Source: an uncultured bacterium (lineage in GTDB: Bacteria > Oederibacteriota > PGYV01 > CAILUR01). Taken from it: a stretch of 39,352 bases of DNA. Each line of letters begins with the position of its first letter. Position 1 is the stretch's first letter. Positions 8,549 through 17,172 of this stretch are shown here, piece by piece. Location: NCBI GenBank assembly GCA_903837445.1, contig CAILUR010000076.1, positions 1-39,352 of the forward strand, written 5' to 3'. A program made the translations under genes and the position numbers. The notes below the pieces were generated by a model that did no database searches, was not told where the DNA came from, and saw nothing but the letters and a program-made list of their open reading frames with translations.

Positions 8549-9592
8549 ATGGACATTCTTTCAAAAGTTAAAAAAAGTATTCGCGGGCTTAAAGCCTATG
8601 ACCCAGGCTTAACACAGACAAAATACAAACTGGATGCAAATGAAAACCCATATGATGTGCCGGCGGTTTTGAAAAAAGCTATTCTTAAAAAGGCACAGCG
8701 CATTCCTTTTAACAGGTATCCAGATGCAGCGACAGTGACACTTAAAAAAAACATATCAAAATATCTTGGAGTAAAGACCGAAAACATTTTTGTCGGCAAC
8801 GGGTCAGATGAAATAATAGAATACCTTATGCAGACCTTTGTGGAGCAGGGCGATACAGTGATAGTGCCTACGCCGACCTTTGAAATGTACCGAATTATAG
8901 GCGTGATAAATGGCGCGAAAATCATAGAACTGCCTCTGGATAAAAAGTTTGATATTGATGAAAAGGCCATAATAACAGCGGTTAAAAAGACAAAGGCGAA
9001 GTTCGTTTTCTTGGCATATCCGAACAATCCTACTGGCAACTGTTTTTCTGAAAATAAAATAATGAAAATAATTGAAAGCGTGGATTGCTTTGTGGTATTG
9101 GATGAGGCCTATTATGATTTTTCGGGCAGGTCTTTTCTTAAATGTCTGAAAAGACACAAAAATTTAATAATTCTCAGGACTTTTTCAAAGGCCTTTAGTA
9201 TGGCGGCACTGCGCATGGGGTATATGATAGCAGACAGGGAAACTGTAGCAGCAGTCAATAAAGTGCGACTTCCATATAATATAAACTCGCTGTCACAATT
9301 TGTAGCGGTGGAGCTTTTAAAAGCAGACAGGACTAAAGTTTTGGAAATTATAATTAAAGAAAGAAAAAAGCTCTATGCTTTGATAAAAGAAAAATATGAA
9401 TGTGTGGACAGCAATGCCAACTTTATTTTTTTAAAACCTAAAACTCCAAGCAAAGCGCAAAAAGTTTTTGAAGCGCAAAGTATTTCTGTGAGAGTGTTTA
9501 CTGCGGGACCAGCCGCTGGCTGGATGCGACTTACTGTCGGCACACCGGCTGAAAATAAGTTAGTCAGACAAATATTAAAAAGAGGTGTTTAA
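8549..9592 (+). CDS. hisC: Histidinol-phosphate aminotransferase
   Basis: HisC transfers an amino group from glutamate to imidazole-acetol phosphate using pyridoxal phosphate. The 347 residues show the fold-type I features: LDANENPYD near 27, NGSDEIIEYL near 88, YPNNPTGN near 158, VLDEAYYDF near 185 and the PLP lysine in RTFSKAFSMA near 213. AAGGGTG (8537-8543) precedes the ATG. It lies between hisD and hisB, which settles its pathway. A second member of the same family at 22793 sits with the aromatic genes, so this copy is the better histidine enzyme. hisB starts at the very next base after its stop. Confidence 0.95.
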   Translation: MDILSKVKKSIRGLKAYDPGLTQTKYKLDANENPYDVPAVLKKAILKKAQRIPFNRYPDAATVTLKKNISKYLGVKTENIFVGNGSDEIIEYLMQTFVEQGDTVIVPTPTFEMYRIIGVINGAKIIELPLDKKFDIDEKAIITAVKKTKAKFVFLAYPNNPTGNCFSENKIMKIIESVDCFVVLDEAYYDFSGRSFLKCLKRHKNLIILRTFSKAFSMAALRMGYMIADRETVAAVNKVRLPYNINSLSQFVAVELLKADRTKVLEIIIKERKKLYALIKEKYECVDSNANFIFLKPKTPSKAQKVFEAQSISVRVFTAGPAAGWMRLTVGTPAENKLVRQILKRGV

Positions 9593-10201
9593 GTGAAAAA
9601 AAAAGCACGCAAGGTAGAACGCAAAGCGCAACTGATGAGAAGGACAAAAGAAACAGATATAAAACTTTTAATAGTCAATCTGGATGGGCAGGGCATATAC
9701 AGTATTAAAACCAATGAGCCATTTTTAAATCATATGTTAGAACAACTTTCCAGGCACAGCGGGATAGACATAGCGCTGGATGCTTTGGGAGATGTGGAAA
9801 TAGATTCGCATCACTTGGTAGAAGATGTCGGGATAGCTTTAGGTAGGGCGATAAATCAAGCATTGGGAGATAAAAAAGGGATAAAACGCTTTGGGTCGGC
9901 TGGAGTGCTGGACGAAGCGCTTGTCAGGGTAGTGGTGGATTTTTCAGGCAGGACTTACTGTGATGTAAATCTGGACCTCGAGACAAAAAGAATCGGGTCT
10001 TTTGATACGGAACTGGTGGAAGAATTTTTTAATGGTTTTGCCAGAGGCGCAGTGCTTACTTTGCATGTGGATAAACTCAAAGGTAAAAATACGCATCACA
10101 CTATAGAAGCGGCTTTCAAAGGGTTGGCAATAGCGCTCAGAGATGCGATAGCGGTTATAGGCAAAAGACTGCCGAGCACGAAGGAAGTTATAGAAAAATG
10201 A
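9593..10201 (+). CDS. hisB: Imidazoleglycerol-phosphate dehydratase
   Basis: HisB removes water from imidazoleglycerol phosphate to give imidazole-acetol phosphate, using two manganese ions. The single-domain form of 202 residues has RRTKETDI near 16, the metal histidines in NHMLEQLSRH near 46-55 and DSHHLVEDVGIALGRA near 71, and a second HHTIEAAFKGLA repeat near 168. The residue before HML is asparagine where aspartate is usual, but the histidines are kept. The start is GTG at 9593 with AGAGG upstream. An internal ATG at 9635 would drop a basic N-terminal extension and has no clear ribosome-binding site. There is no fused histidinol phosphatase. It overlaps hisH as ATGA. Confidence 0.95.
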   Translation: MKKKARKVERKAQLMRRTKETDIKLLIVNLDGQGIYSIKTNEPFLNHMLEQLSRHSGIDIALDALGDVEIDSHHLVEDVGIALGRAINQALGDKKGIKRFGSAGVLDEALVRVVVDFSGRTYCDVNLDLETKRIGSFDTELVEEFFNGFARGAVLTLHVDKLKGKNTHHTIEAAFKGLAIALRDAIAVIGKRLPSTKEVIEK

Positions 10202-10821
10202 AGAAGTTGGTAATAATAGATTATGGAATGGGAAATCTGCATAGCGTCATAAAGGCCCTGCAGAAAATGAAAATCCCAGCGGTCTTGTCTGATAAAGCAG
10301 AGGTAATAAAAGCGGCAACAGGAATTATTCTTCCTGGGGTAGGCGCTTTTGCGGATGCCATAAAAGAAATAAGAAAACGCGGGTTATATAATATAATAAG
10401 AAAGGAAGCCCTCGCAGGAAAACCCATTTTAGGAGTGTGTTTGGGGCATCAGTTGTTGTTTTCACATAGTGAAGAGTTTGGCGCTACAAAAGGACTTGAT
10501 CTTATAAATGGTAGAGTGATTAAGTTCAAAACAGACCTGAAAGTGCCCCATATGGGCTGGAATAATGCAAAAACAGTAAACCAAAAAAGCACATTATTAA
10601 AAGGGATAAAAGACAATAGATTTTATTATTTTGTTCACTCGTTTTACGCTGTGCCTGTGGAAAAAAAAGTGATATTAACAGAGACTCAATACGGAGATAT
10701 TCGGTTTGTTTCGGCGGTGGAAAAAGAAAATATTTTTGGAGTACAATTTCACCCTGAAAAAAGCGGAGAACCGGCATTAAAAATTTATAAAAATTTTTGG
10801 AAAGTGTGTAGTAAAAAATAA
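10198..10821 (+). CDS. hisH: Imidazole glycerol phosphate synthase, glutaminase subunit
   Basis: HisH hydrolyses glutamine and passes ammonia to HisF, which makes imidazoleglycerol phosphate and AICAR. The 207-residue class I glutamine amidotransferase begins with the family hallmark VIIDYGMGNLHSV. It keeps the nucleophile in GVCLGHQ near residue 81 and the His-Glu pair in FHPEKSGE near 185. Its oxyanion-hole region LPGVGAFADA is also normal. It overlaps hisB by four bases and has AAGGAAG (10181-10187) ahead of the ATG. hisF, its partner, lies two genes downstream, with hisA between. Confidence 0.97.
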   Translation: MKKLVIIDYGMGNLHSVIKALQKMKIPAVLSDKAEVIKAATGIILPGVGAFADAIKEIRKRGLYNIIRKEALAGKPILGVCLGHQLLFSHSEEFGATKGLDLINGRVIKFKTDLKVPHMGWNNAKTVNQKSTLLKGIKDNRFYYFVHSFYAVPVEKKVILTETQYGDIRFVSAVEKENIFGVQFHPEKSGEPALKIYKNFWKVCSKK

Positions 10822-10835
10822 AAAAATATTTTCAT

Positions 10836-10852
10836 TCGGTGAAATTCACCGA
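10836..10852. promoter_or_regulatory. Perfect inverted repeat between hisH and hisA
   Basis: In the 53-base gap between hisH and hisA, TCGGTGAA and TTCACCGA form a perfect dyad with 8-base arms around one central base. As DNA it looks like a compact operator. As RNA it could form a 6-bp hairpin with an AAATT loop, ending about a dozen bases before the hisA ribosome-binding site AAGGAG (10864-10869). No T-run follows. It may tune hisA translation, stabilise mRNA ends or bind a regulator; the sequence does not decide. Confidence 0.45.
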
Positions 10853-10874
10853 CATATATTCATAAGGAGTTTTT

Positions 10875-11609
10875 ATGCAGATAATACCAGCAATAGATAT
10901 AAGGCGTGGAAAATGCGTTCGTTTAATCAGAGGCGATGTGCGGGATGAAACCGTTTATTCGGATGAGCCAGGAGATATAGCGAAGCTGTGGCAGATACAG
11001 GGCGCAAAACTTATTCATGTTGTGGATTTGGATGGCGCCCTTACTGGCAAGCCGAAAAATATGCCGCTCATCCTGAAAATTATGAAGTCCCTGCGAATAA
11101 AAATAGAAGTAGGCGGAGGCCTGCGGGACGAGGATGATATTAAAAAATATATTAATGCGGATGTAAAACGCGTCATTCTTTCCACTTCAATTATTGCCTC
11201 TGAAGAGTTCTTGGAAAAAATGATTGATAAGTATAAAGATAAAATAGTGATAGGCGTAGATGCAAAAAAAGATAAGGTGGCGGCAAAAGGTTGGAAGGAT
11301 GTCACAGGTATAGATGTGATTGATTTTATAAAAAAACTTGAAAGTAAAGGCGTAAAAAGAATAATCTATACGGACATTAACACGGACGGAGTGCTCAAAG
11401 GGCCTAATTTCAAAGGAATAAAAAATATTTTGAGAAATACAAATATGAAAGTAATAGTATCGGGCGGAATGGCAAAACTCAAACATGTAGACCAGCTTAT
11501 GGGAATAGACAAACATTACGGAAATATAGAAGGCGTCATTATTGGAAAAGCGCTCTACACAGGGGACATAGAATTGAAAGAAGCCATTAAAGCGGCCAAG
11601 GACGAGTAG
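10875..11609 (+). CDS. hisA: ProFAR isomerase
   Basis: HisA opens the ribose ring of ProFAR to give PRFAR, the substrate of HisHF. The 244-residue TIM barrel starts with the family sequence [15 protein letters not shown], with the catalytic aspartate at residue 8. [10 protein letters not shown] lies near 78, and the second catalytic aspartate is in [12 protein letters not shown] near 169. Two phosphate-binding half-barrel repeats are visible, ending in GGMAKL and GVIIGKALY. The start has a strong AAGGAG. It lies 53 bases after hisH across a dyad and four bases before hisF. Nothing suggests the dual HisA/TrpF (PriA) type in particular, though that cannot be excluded by eye. Confidence 0.95.
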   Translation: MQIIPAIDIRRGKCVRLIRGDVRDETVYSDEPGDIAKLWQIQGAKLIHVVDLDGALTGKPKNMPLILKIMKSLRIKIEVGGGLRDEDDIKKYINADVKRVILSTSIIASEEFLEKMIDKYKDKIVIGVDAKKDKVAAKGWKDVTGIDVIDFIKKLESKGVKRIIYTDINTDGVLKGPNFKGIKNILRNTNMKVIVSGGMAKLKHVDQLMGIDKHYGNIEGVIIGKALYTGDIELKEAIKAAKDE

Positions 11610-11613
11610 AATA

Positions 11614-12372
11614 ATGCTGACCAAACGCATAATTCCTTGTCTGGATGTCAATCAAGGCAGAGTGGTAAAAGGAATTAAGTTTCTAAATTTAATTGATGCT
11701 GGCGATCCAGTCGAAGCCGCAGTCAGATATAATAATGCTGGAGCAGACGAGATAGTTTTCCTTGACATTACCGCCTCTCACGAAAAACGCAAAACCATAG
11801 TAGAGGTAGTCCGTCGGACAGCCGAGCAAGTATTTATTCCGCTGACAGTAGGTGGCGGGATAAGGACAGTTTCAGATATGGAAGAAATTTTGCGCAGTGG
11901 CGCTGATAAAATTTCAATAAATACTGCGGCAGTTACTAATCCAGAACTTATCAGGGAAGGTGCAAAAAAGTTTGGCAGTCAGTGTATAGTAGTGGCGATA
12001 GACGCTAAACATTCGGGAAAAGGAAAATGGAATGTCTACATTCACGGCGGCAGGACAGATACTGGGCTGGATGCAGTAAAATGGGCAAAAAAGGCCTATG
12101 CCCTCGGCGCAGGAGAAATTTTGTTGACCAGTATGGACGCAGATGGCACAAAAGCTGGATATGATTTAGGACTCACAAGGGCGATATCAAAAGCAGTGAA
12201 AATCCCCGTGATTGCTTCTGGCGGGGCAGGTGGCCCTGAGCATATGGTGGAAGTTTTAAAAAAAGGCAAAGCCGATGCAGTATTGGCGGCATCTATATTT
12301 CACTACAAACATTATACTGTTCGGACGGTAAAAGAATATCTGCACCGGCACGGTATTCCCATTAGATTATAA
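11614..12372 (+). CDS. hisF: Imidazole glycerol phosphate synthase, cyclase subunit
   Basis: HisF uses ammonia from HisH to convert PRFAR to imidazoleglycerol phosphate and AICAR, so it links histidine to purine synthesis. The 252-residue barrel begins [19 protein letters not shown] with the catalytic aspartate at 11. It keeps [13 protein letters not shown] near 81, the second catalytic aspartate in AIDAKH near 130, and SGGAGGPEH near 204. Length and motifs are standard. It lies four bases after hisA. The upstream purine-rich sequence is a weak ribosome-binding site, so translation may depend on hisA. A 52-base AT-rich gap separates it from hisI. Confidence 0.97.
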   Translation: MLTKRIIPCLDVNQGRVVKGIKFLNLIDAGDPVEAAVRYNNAGADEIVFLDITASHEKRKTIVEVVRRTAEQVFIPLTVGGGIRTVSDMEEILRSGADKISINTAAVTNPELIREGAKKFGSQCIVVAIDAKHSGKGKWNVYIHGGRTDTGLDAVKWAKKAYALGAGEILLTSMDADGTKAGYDLGLTRAISKAVKIPVIASGGAGGPEHMVEVLKKGKADAVLAASIFHYKHYTVRTVKEYLHRHGIPIRL

Positions 12373-12424
12373 AGTGTTTTTTATTTAAAATATAATAATT
12401 TTTAAAACAAGCGGAGGTCAGTTT

Positions 12425-12820
12425 ATGAAATTTGATATGGAAAAAGTAAAGTTTGACGCAAACGGACTTATGGCCGCTATTGCACAGGATGAAAAGACCG
12501 GTGAGATTCTTATGCTGGCTTGGATGAATAAAGAAGCGCTGGAAAAAACTCTGGCGACACGAAAGGCACATTATTACTCGCGGTCCAGAAAAAAACTCTG
12601 GTTCAAAGGCGAGGAGTCGGGAAATGTGCAGGAAGTAAAAAGTATTTACATTGACTGCGATATGGATGCTATACTTATGAAAGTGGAACAAATCGGCGGA
12701 GCAGCCTGTCATACTGGTTTTAAATCTTGTTTTTTTACTGAAATAGAAACGACTGGCGAAATGAAAACTCTGGGGGAAAAAGTCTTTGACCCAGATAAGG
12801 TTTATAAAAAAGGAAAATAA
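12425..12820 (+). CDS. hisI: Phosphoribosyl-AMP cyclohydrolase
   Basis: HisI opens the adenine ring of phosphoribosyl-AMP, the third step of histidine synthesis, with zinc and magnesium. At 131 residues it has only the cyclohydrolase domain; the HisE pyrophosphohydrolase domain often fused to it is absent. Seen motifs are [10 protein letters not shown] near 30, [18 protein letters not shown] near 48, and the metal ligands DCDMDA near 79 and CHTGFKSCF near 96. GGAGGT precedes the ATG. Its stop overlaps the trpE start by one base, so the his and trp genes are one transcription unit. hisG and hisE must be elsewhere. Confidence 0.95.
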   Translation: MKFDMEKVKFDANGLMAAIAQDEKTGEILMLAWMNKEALEKTLATRKAHYYSRSRKKLWFKGEESGNVQEVKSIYIDCDMDAILMKVEQIGGAACHTGFKSCFFTEIETTGEMKTLGEKVFDPDKVYKKGK

Positions 12821-14301
12821 TGCTTAACCTCAATTTAAAAGAAGTACTGCAACTTTCAAGAAAATACAATGTGATTCCGGTATTCGCACAGACCTCCGCG
12901 GATATGGAAACACCTCTATCGGCGTATATGAAAATAGATAATCCAGAGTATTCTTTTCTTTTGGAAAGTGTGGAAGGCGGAGAAAATACCGCCCGCTATT
13001 CTTTTTTGGGAAGAGAACCCTATGAAATTTTTGCGTATGCTAACGGAAATGTGTTTAGAGAGAGTAAAGGAAAAAAAATAAAATACGCTTCACAAGATCC
13101 CCTCGGAGAACTGCGTAAAATTTTCACAGAGTTTAAAGTGGCGCCGGTGGCAGGTCTGCCACGGTTTCACGGTGGTGCAATAGGCTATATGGGCTATGAT
13201 GCGGTAAAACTTTATGAAAAAATACCAGCGTATCCTAAAAAAGACCTACTGGGCTGGCCGGATATATTTTATATGTTCACTGATATCCTTTTGGTCTTTG
13301 ATCATGTGTATCATAATATAAAAGCGGTATGCAATATTTTTATTGAAACAGGGGACACTGCCGCAAAGATAAAAACCAAATATGAAAAAGCAGTTTCAAA
13401 AATTAACTTAATTCTTAAAGATGTGGACTCGCCGTTGGAGACCAAACACCTCAAAAAACACAAAGGCAAGATAAAAATAAAAGAGGTCACTGGAAAAAAT
13501 AAATATAAAGAAATGGTGGCTTTTGCAGTCAAAGAGATAAAAAATGGAGAAGCTATTCAGGTGGTGCCGTCTCAACGGTTTACCATTGACTATAACGGCG
13601 ACCCGCTAAATATATATCGCGCCCTCAGGACCATAAACCCCTCACCATATATGCATTTTATACGCTTTGGCGACAACCGTATTATCGGCGCTTCCCCAGA
13701 GGTAATGGTCCGTTATGAAAATGGAGAGATTTACTTGCGACCGATTGCAGGCACCAGGCCGAGAGGAAAGAGTGCAGCGGAAGATACTGCGCTGGAACTG
13801 GAACTTTTGGCGGATGTGAAAGAACGCGCCGAGCATGTGATGCTTGTGGATTTGGCGCGAAATGATATTGGCAAAGTGGCAAAAGTAGGGTCGGTAAAAG
13901 TTAAAGATTTTATGACTGTAGAAAAATATTCCCATGTAATGCATATAGTGTCGGGTGTGACCGGTAAAATAAAACCTGGCTTGGATGGCTTTGATGTTTT
14001 TAAAAGTACTTTTCCTGCAGGCACGGTAAGTGGCGCCCCAAAAGTACGGGCTATGCAAATGATAGAACAAATGGAAACAATAAAAAGAGGACTTTATGCC
14101 GGAGCTGTAGGTTATATAAGTTTTTCAGGAAATATTGATTCGTGTATTTCCATAAGAACGGCATATTATTGCAAAGGCAAAGTGCATATACAGGCGGGAG
14201 CGGGCATAGTGGCGGATTCCAATCCAGAGTTTGAATACAAAGAAAGTATGAACAAAGCAATGGCTATGATGAAAGCGGTTAAAACCGCTTCGGAGGAGTA
14301 G
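12820..14301 (+). CDS. trpE: Anthranilate synthase component I
   Basis: TrpE, with TrpG, turns chorismate and glutamine into anthranilate, the first step to tryptophan. The 493 residues include the N-terminal LLESVEGGENTARYSF segment, where the family binds feedback tryptophan. The chorismate-binding domain has PVVPSQRF-like sequence (here QVVPSQRF) near 244, GASPEVMVR near 290, PIAGTRPRG near 308 and FPAGTVSGAPK near 397. The C-terminal GAGIVADSNPEFEY stretch is complete. The LLES motif favours TrpE over PabB. It begins inside the hisI stop codon (TAATG) and ends one base before trpG. No other trp gene is in the window. Confidence 0.93.
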   Translation: MLNLNLKEVLQLSRKYNVIPVFAQTSADMETPLSAYMKIDNPEYSFLLESVEGGENTARYSFLGREPYEIFAYANGNVFRESKGKKIKYASQDPLGELRKIFTEFKVAPVAGLPRFHGGAIGYMGYDAVKLYEKIPAYPKKDLLGWPDIFYMFTDILLVFDHVYHNIKAVCNIFIETGDTAAKIKTKYEKAVSKINLILKDVDSPLETKHLKKHKGKIKIKEVTGKNKYKEMVAFAVKEIKNGEAIQVVPSQRFTIDYNGDPLNIYRALRTINPSPYMHFIRFGDNRIIGASPEVMVRYENGEIYLRPIAGTRPRGKSAAEDTALELELLADVKERAEHVMLVDLARNDIGKVAKVGSVKVKDFMTVEKYSHVMHIVSGVTGKIKPGLDGFDVFKSTFPAGTVSGAPKVRAMQMIEQMETIKRGLYAGAVGYISFSGNIDSCISIRTAYYCKGKVHIQAGAGIVADSNPEFEYKESMNKAMAMMKAVKTASEE

Positions 14302-14302
14302 T

Positions 14303-14872
14303 ATGATTCTGGTAATAGATAATTACGACTCATTTACTTATAACATAGTGCAGTATCTGGGCGAACTTACCAAAGATATTAAAGTGGTAAAAAATGATGA
14401 GATCACTATAGCGCAGATTAAAAAAATGCAACCTGACCATATCCTTATATCTCCGGGACCGTCGTGGCCGAAAAATGCTGGGATTTCAAAAAAAGTAATC
14501 TTGGAGTTTATAAAAGATAAACCTATGCTCGGCGTGTGTCTCGGGCATCAGTGTATGATAGAAGCCCTTGGCGGAGTTATAAAAAAAAATAAAGTGATTA
14601 TGCACGGAAAGGTCTCTCAGATATATCACGATGGAAAAGGAATCTATAAAGGAATGAAAAATCCTTTTACTGCCACGAGATATCATTCTTTAGTGGGCGA
14701 AAAAAAGACCCTCCCAAAAGAACTTGTAATCAGCGCGTGGACAAAACAGGGCGAGATAATGGGAGTCCGGCATAAAAAGTATAATATGGAAGGCGTGCAG
14801 TATCATCCTGAATCAATCTTGACTGAAAATGGGATTTTGCTTTTAAAAAACTTTTTAGCAATAAGAGGCTAA
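14303..14872 (+). CDS. trpG: Anthranilate synthase component II, glutamine amidotransferase
   Basis: TrpG supplies ammonia from glutamine to TrpE and in many bacteria also serves aminodeoxychorismate synthase. The 189-residue amidotransferase starts MILVIDNYDSFTYNIVQY, a family signature. It has ISPGPSWPKNAG near 49, the nucleophile in GVCLGHQ near residue 79 and the catalytic histidine in YHPES near 168. GGAGGAG inside the end of trpE positions the ATG, one base after the trpE stop. Synthesis of the two subunits is therefore probably coupled. The exported protein downstream begins one base after its stop codon, so that gene is likely cotranscribed too. Confidence 0.95.
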   Translation: MILVIDNYDSFTYNIVQYLGELTKDIKVVKNDEITIAQIKKMQPDHILISPGPSWPKNAGISKKVILEFIKDKPMLGVCLGHQCMIEALGGVIKKNKVIMHGKVSQIYHDGKGIYKGMKNPFTATRYHSLVGEKKTLPKELVISAWTKQGEIMGVRHKKYNMEGVQYHPESILTENGILLLKNFLAIRG

Positions 14873-14873
14873 A

Positions 14874-16460
14874 ATGCCAATATTCATAATGCTTTTGCTT
14901 TTAATAAGTCCGGGAGTTTTCGCAGCCCCTGTCACACAGGAGGGCACGAAACTACCGCAGAGCTATACTGCAGTTACACCACCAGCAGTGATAGCCACGA
15001 TACCTGAGAAAAACATCGCCCCAGTTACTGACACAGCGAGTACTATTTTCATAGTGGCATTGACAGTCACGGCTGAGGCCACTTCTACCACCATTCCAGC
15101 ACAAGTGACTTTTACAACACAAGCGGATTACACCCCAAAAGATTTTAAAGTGGTAATGAGTGACAAGGCGATAAAACTCAACTGGAAAAAAGAAGACCTT
15201 GAACTTATTTATTATAATGTGTACCGCAGGATAGAAAAAGCTCCGTATAAAATTATCGGAGAACTTTTGCCGATAGTAGAATATATAGATTCAAATATAA
15301 ATACCGGAACAGGCTATTCTTACAAGGTGGAAGGCGTAGATAAACAAGGACAAATGTATATGTCCAAATCTGAAAATATAAAAACTGCTGAACTATTACC
15401 TCCAATGCAGCCAGAAGATTTTAGGGCACTTCAAGATGTGCAGGCAGTCCTTTTAAAGTGGACGCAAGCGGTTAAAGGCACAGGAGATATTTCAGGGTAC
15501 AATGTGTATAGGGGAAAAAGTATTAATGAAATGACGCTGGTAAAGTTTATCCCTCTAAAGCAAGGCAATACAATGGCGTATGAAGATATGGATGGAATAG
15601 AATATGGAGTAAAATATTATTATAAATTAAAAGCGGTGGACACCACAGGCCTTGAATCAAAAGCTCCGCCAGTAGTGGGAGCGACTCCTCTGCCAGCTCC
15701 GAGAACAGGCCTAGTACTTATGCCCTCGGCATTTAGAAATGATATTTCAAATAATTATGGACTTAATGTGGACATAATGTTCGCGTATTTTATTGGGTCA
15801 ATGTACGGCCAGCATAATATCACCACTGCGGATGCGGTGGGGGACGCTATAGTAGATAAAGGGAACGATGCTATGGGGAAACTCGGCGTATGGCTTTTGA
15901 CTGGAGATGCGAAATGGACATTTTTTAATGAGGGCGATACAATGCCTTCGTTTGGCGCTGGGTATATGTACACGATATTGCTACAGGACTCCATAGGTGC
16001 AGGTGGAAGCTCGCAGACCACTGGTGGCTCGGCTTCTTTTTCTTTAGGAACTAAAGATTCTTTTAAATCTATGCAGGGGTTTTATTTTGTAATGAGTAAA
16101 AATGTCATTTGGGATTTTACACTTCACGGCGGCTACCTTGTCGGAAACCAATTGGCTTTTATGCCTTATTTATCAACCTATTTATATGATTACTTTCCCA
16201 CAGGTAGCGAAAAATTGACAAAAGATAAAATCTTAGACAAAGGCATATATGCGGGGATAAGCCGGCCGCTTTTTGGAAGGACTGGTATTAGGGTAGAATA
16301 TATTACCACGGTAGGCGCAAGCAGGTCACCCTACATAATTAACACGCATATAGATCACTTTATTAACTTTGATGTGTCTTATTTTAAATTTAATGGTGGG
16401 TATGCGTGGCTCGGGTATATTAATTTTAGGTTTACAGTTTTTCCTAATCCTTACAAATAA
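14874..16460 (+). CDS. Exported protein with two fibronectin-III domains and a beta-rich C-terminus
   Basis: The product starts with a hydrophobic signal peptide, MPIFIMLLLLISPGVFAAP. It is unusual in having no basic residue at the start. A Thr/Pro/Ala-rich linker runs to about residue 80. Two fibronectin-III domains follow: one near 83-167 (KLNWKK...YYNVYRR...YSYKVEGVD), one near 173-275 (LLKWTQ...GYNVYRG...YYKLKAVD). The last 250 residues are rich in Gly, Tyr and Phe and end in strand-like sequence (YINFRFTVF). This suggests a surface-anchored or outer-membrane beta domain. AAGAGG precedes the only usable start, one base after trpG. Function is unknown; adhesion or binding to polymers is the usual guess for such architecture. 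Confidence 0.8.
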   Translation: MPIFIMLLLLISPGVFAAPVTQEGTKLPQSYTAVTPPAVIATIPEKNIAPVTDTASTIFIVALTVTAEATSTTIPAQVTFTTQADYTPKDFKVVMSDKAIKLNWKKEDLELIYYNVYRRIEKAPYKIIGELLPIVEYIDSNINTGTGYSYKVEGVDKQGQMYMSKSENIKTAELLPPMQPEDFRALQDVQAVLLKWTQAVKGTGDISGYNVYRGKSINEMTLVKFIPLKQGNTMAYEDMDGIEYGVKYYYKLKAVDTTGLESKAPPVVGATPLPAPRTGLVLMPSAFRNDISNNYGLNVDIMFAYFIGSMYGQHNITTADAVGDAIVDKGNDAMGKLGVWLLTGDAKWTFFNEGDTMPSFGAGYMYTILLQDSIGAGGSSQTTGGSASFSLGTKDSFKSMQGFYFVMSKNVIWDFTLHGGYLVGNQLAFMPYLSTYLYDYFPTGSEKLTKDKILDKGIYAGISRPLFGRTGIRVEYITTVGASRSPYIINTHIDHFINFDVSYFKFNGGYAWLGYINFRFTVFPNPYK

Positions 16461-16502
16461 GTTCGTAATTTTTAGCAGAAATAAAAAAAATCCCATCAAA
16501 AC

Positions 16503-17021
16503 CTAACCGATTATTTTTTTTATGCCGTTCAAATAATTAATTACTGGTAATCTGGTAAGAAAAGCGGCATAGCCCTCTATATATGGAAAAATAGCTGAGG
16601 CCTTAAAATCCGCTTTGATATCGGTTTTGGAAGCCCCGACTTTTATAACAGAGATTTTATCTGATGCCATATAAAACGAGTTTAATAAAAGCACGAGCAG
16701 AGTCATACAGACAGTCCCACCGATAAATTTATCCACAGCGGTTAAGGCGAAAACATCTGCCAAGCGTGCGAGAATTATTCCAGCGGTTACCACGACGCCT
16801 GCCCCCAACACAAAAAGAAAAGAATAGGCGATTAACTTGCGGTTCATATCGTTTTTTATAAAGCTAAAAGTCTTAGCCAGTCCCTCATAGCCCATAGTAC
16901 CAGCCAAAGCCCCCAATATAAAAGCCAATGGAATTATAATAATATATATACCGCGTAATTTCCAACCAATGATAAAAGATAGGCAGAGCAGGACAATGAG
17001 AATGATATCTATGTAGTTCAT
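16503..17021 (-). CDS. cvpA: CvpA family membrane protein
   Basis: CvpA-family proteins are small inner-membrane proteins named for a role in colicin V production; their molecular job is unclear. The start at 17021 gives 172 residues. It was chosen over the in-frame codon at 17132 because GGGAGG lies just upstream and the family begins like MNYIDIILIVLLCLSFIIGW. About four membrane helices are visible, near residues 4-20, 26-45, 62-85 and 97-118, followed by a tail. In many genomes cvpA sits directly upstream of purF. Here it is divergent from purSQLF, so the association is kept but the arrangement differs. Its 3' end faces the exported protein gene, with about 40 bases and no clear terminator between. 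Confidence 0.85.
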   Translation of the reverse strand: MNYIDIILIVLLCLSFIIGWKLRGIYIIIIPLAFILGALAGTMGYEGLAKTFSFIKNDMNRKLIAYSFLFVLGAGVVVTAGIILARLADVFALTAVDKFIGGTVCMTLLVLLLNSFYMASDKISVIKVGASKTDIKADFKASAIFPYIEGYAAFLTRLPVINYLNGIKKIIG

Positions 17022-17119
17022 AACAGACCTCCCAATAAAGGTAATTTTATAAATATTAGCATAAAAGCGCGGAAAAATAAATATGAAAAGCCGCCTTGAC
17101 AATATGGATTTTTCTTTAT

Positions 17120-17146
17120 TTGACAAAATCAAACAGGTGTGATAAT
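17120..17146 (+). promoter_or_regulatory. Probable promoter of the purSQLF operon
   Basis: A perfect TTGACA (17120-17125) is followed after 15 bases by GATAAT (17141-17146) with an extended -10 TG at 17138-17139. The short spacer is compensated by the TG element. A second TTGACA lies at 17096-17101 without a good partner. The predicted start near 17153 leaves a leader of about 150 bases before purS. Confidence 0.6.
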
Positions 17147-17172
17147 TTAATAATCTAAGTATGAAAAGAGAT

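Noticed and set aside
16461..16502. Bidirectional terminator between the fibronectin-III protein gene and cvpA
   Set aside because: There are A- and T-runs but no convincing GC stem in the gap.
17022..17132. 37-residue N-terminal extension of CvpA
   Set aside because: The extension is not family-like and crosses the region of the pur promoter. GGGAGG places the start at 17021.
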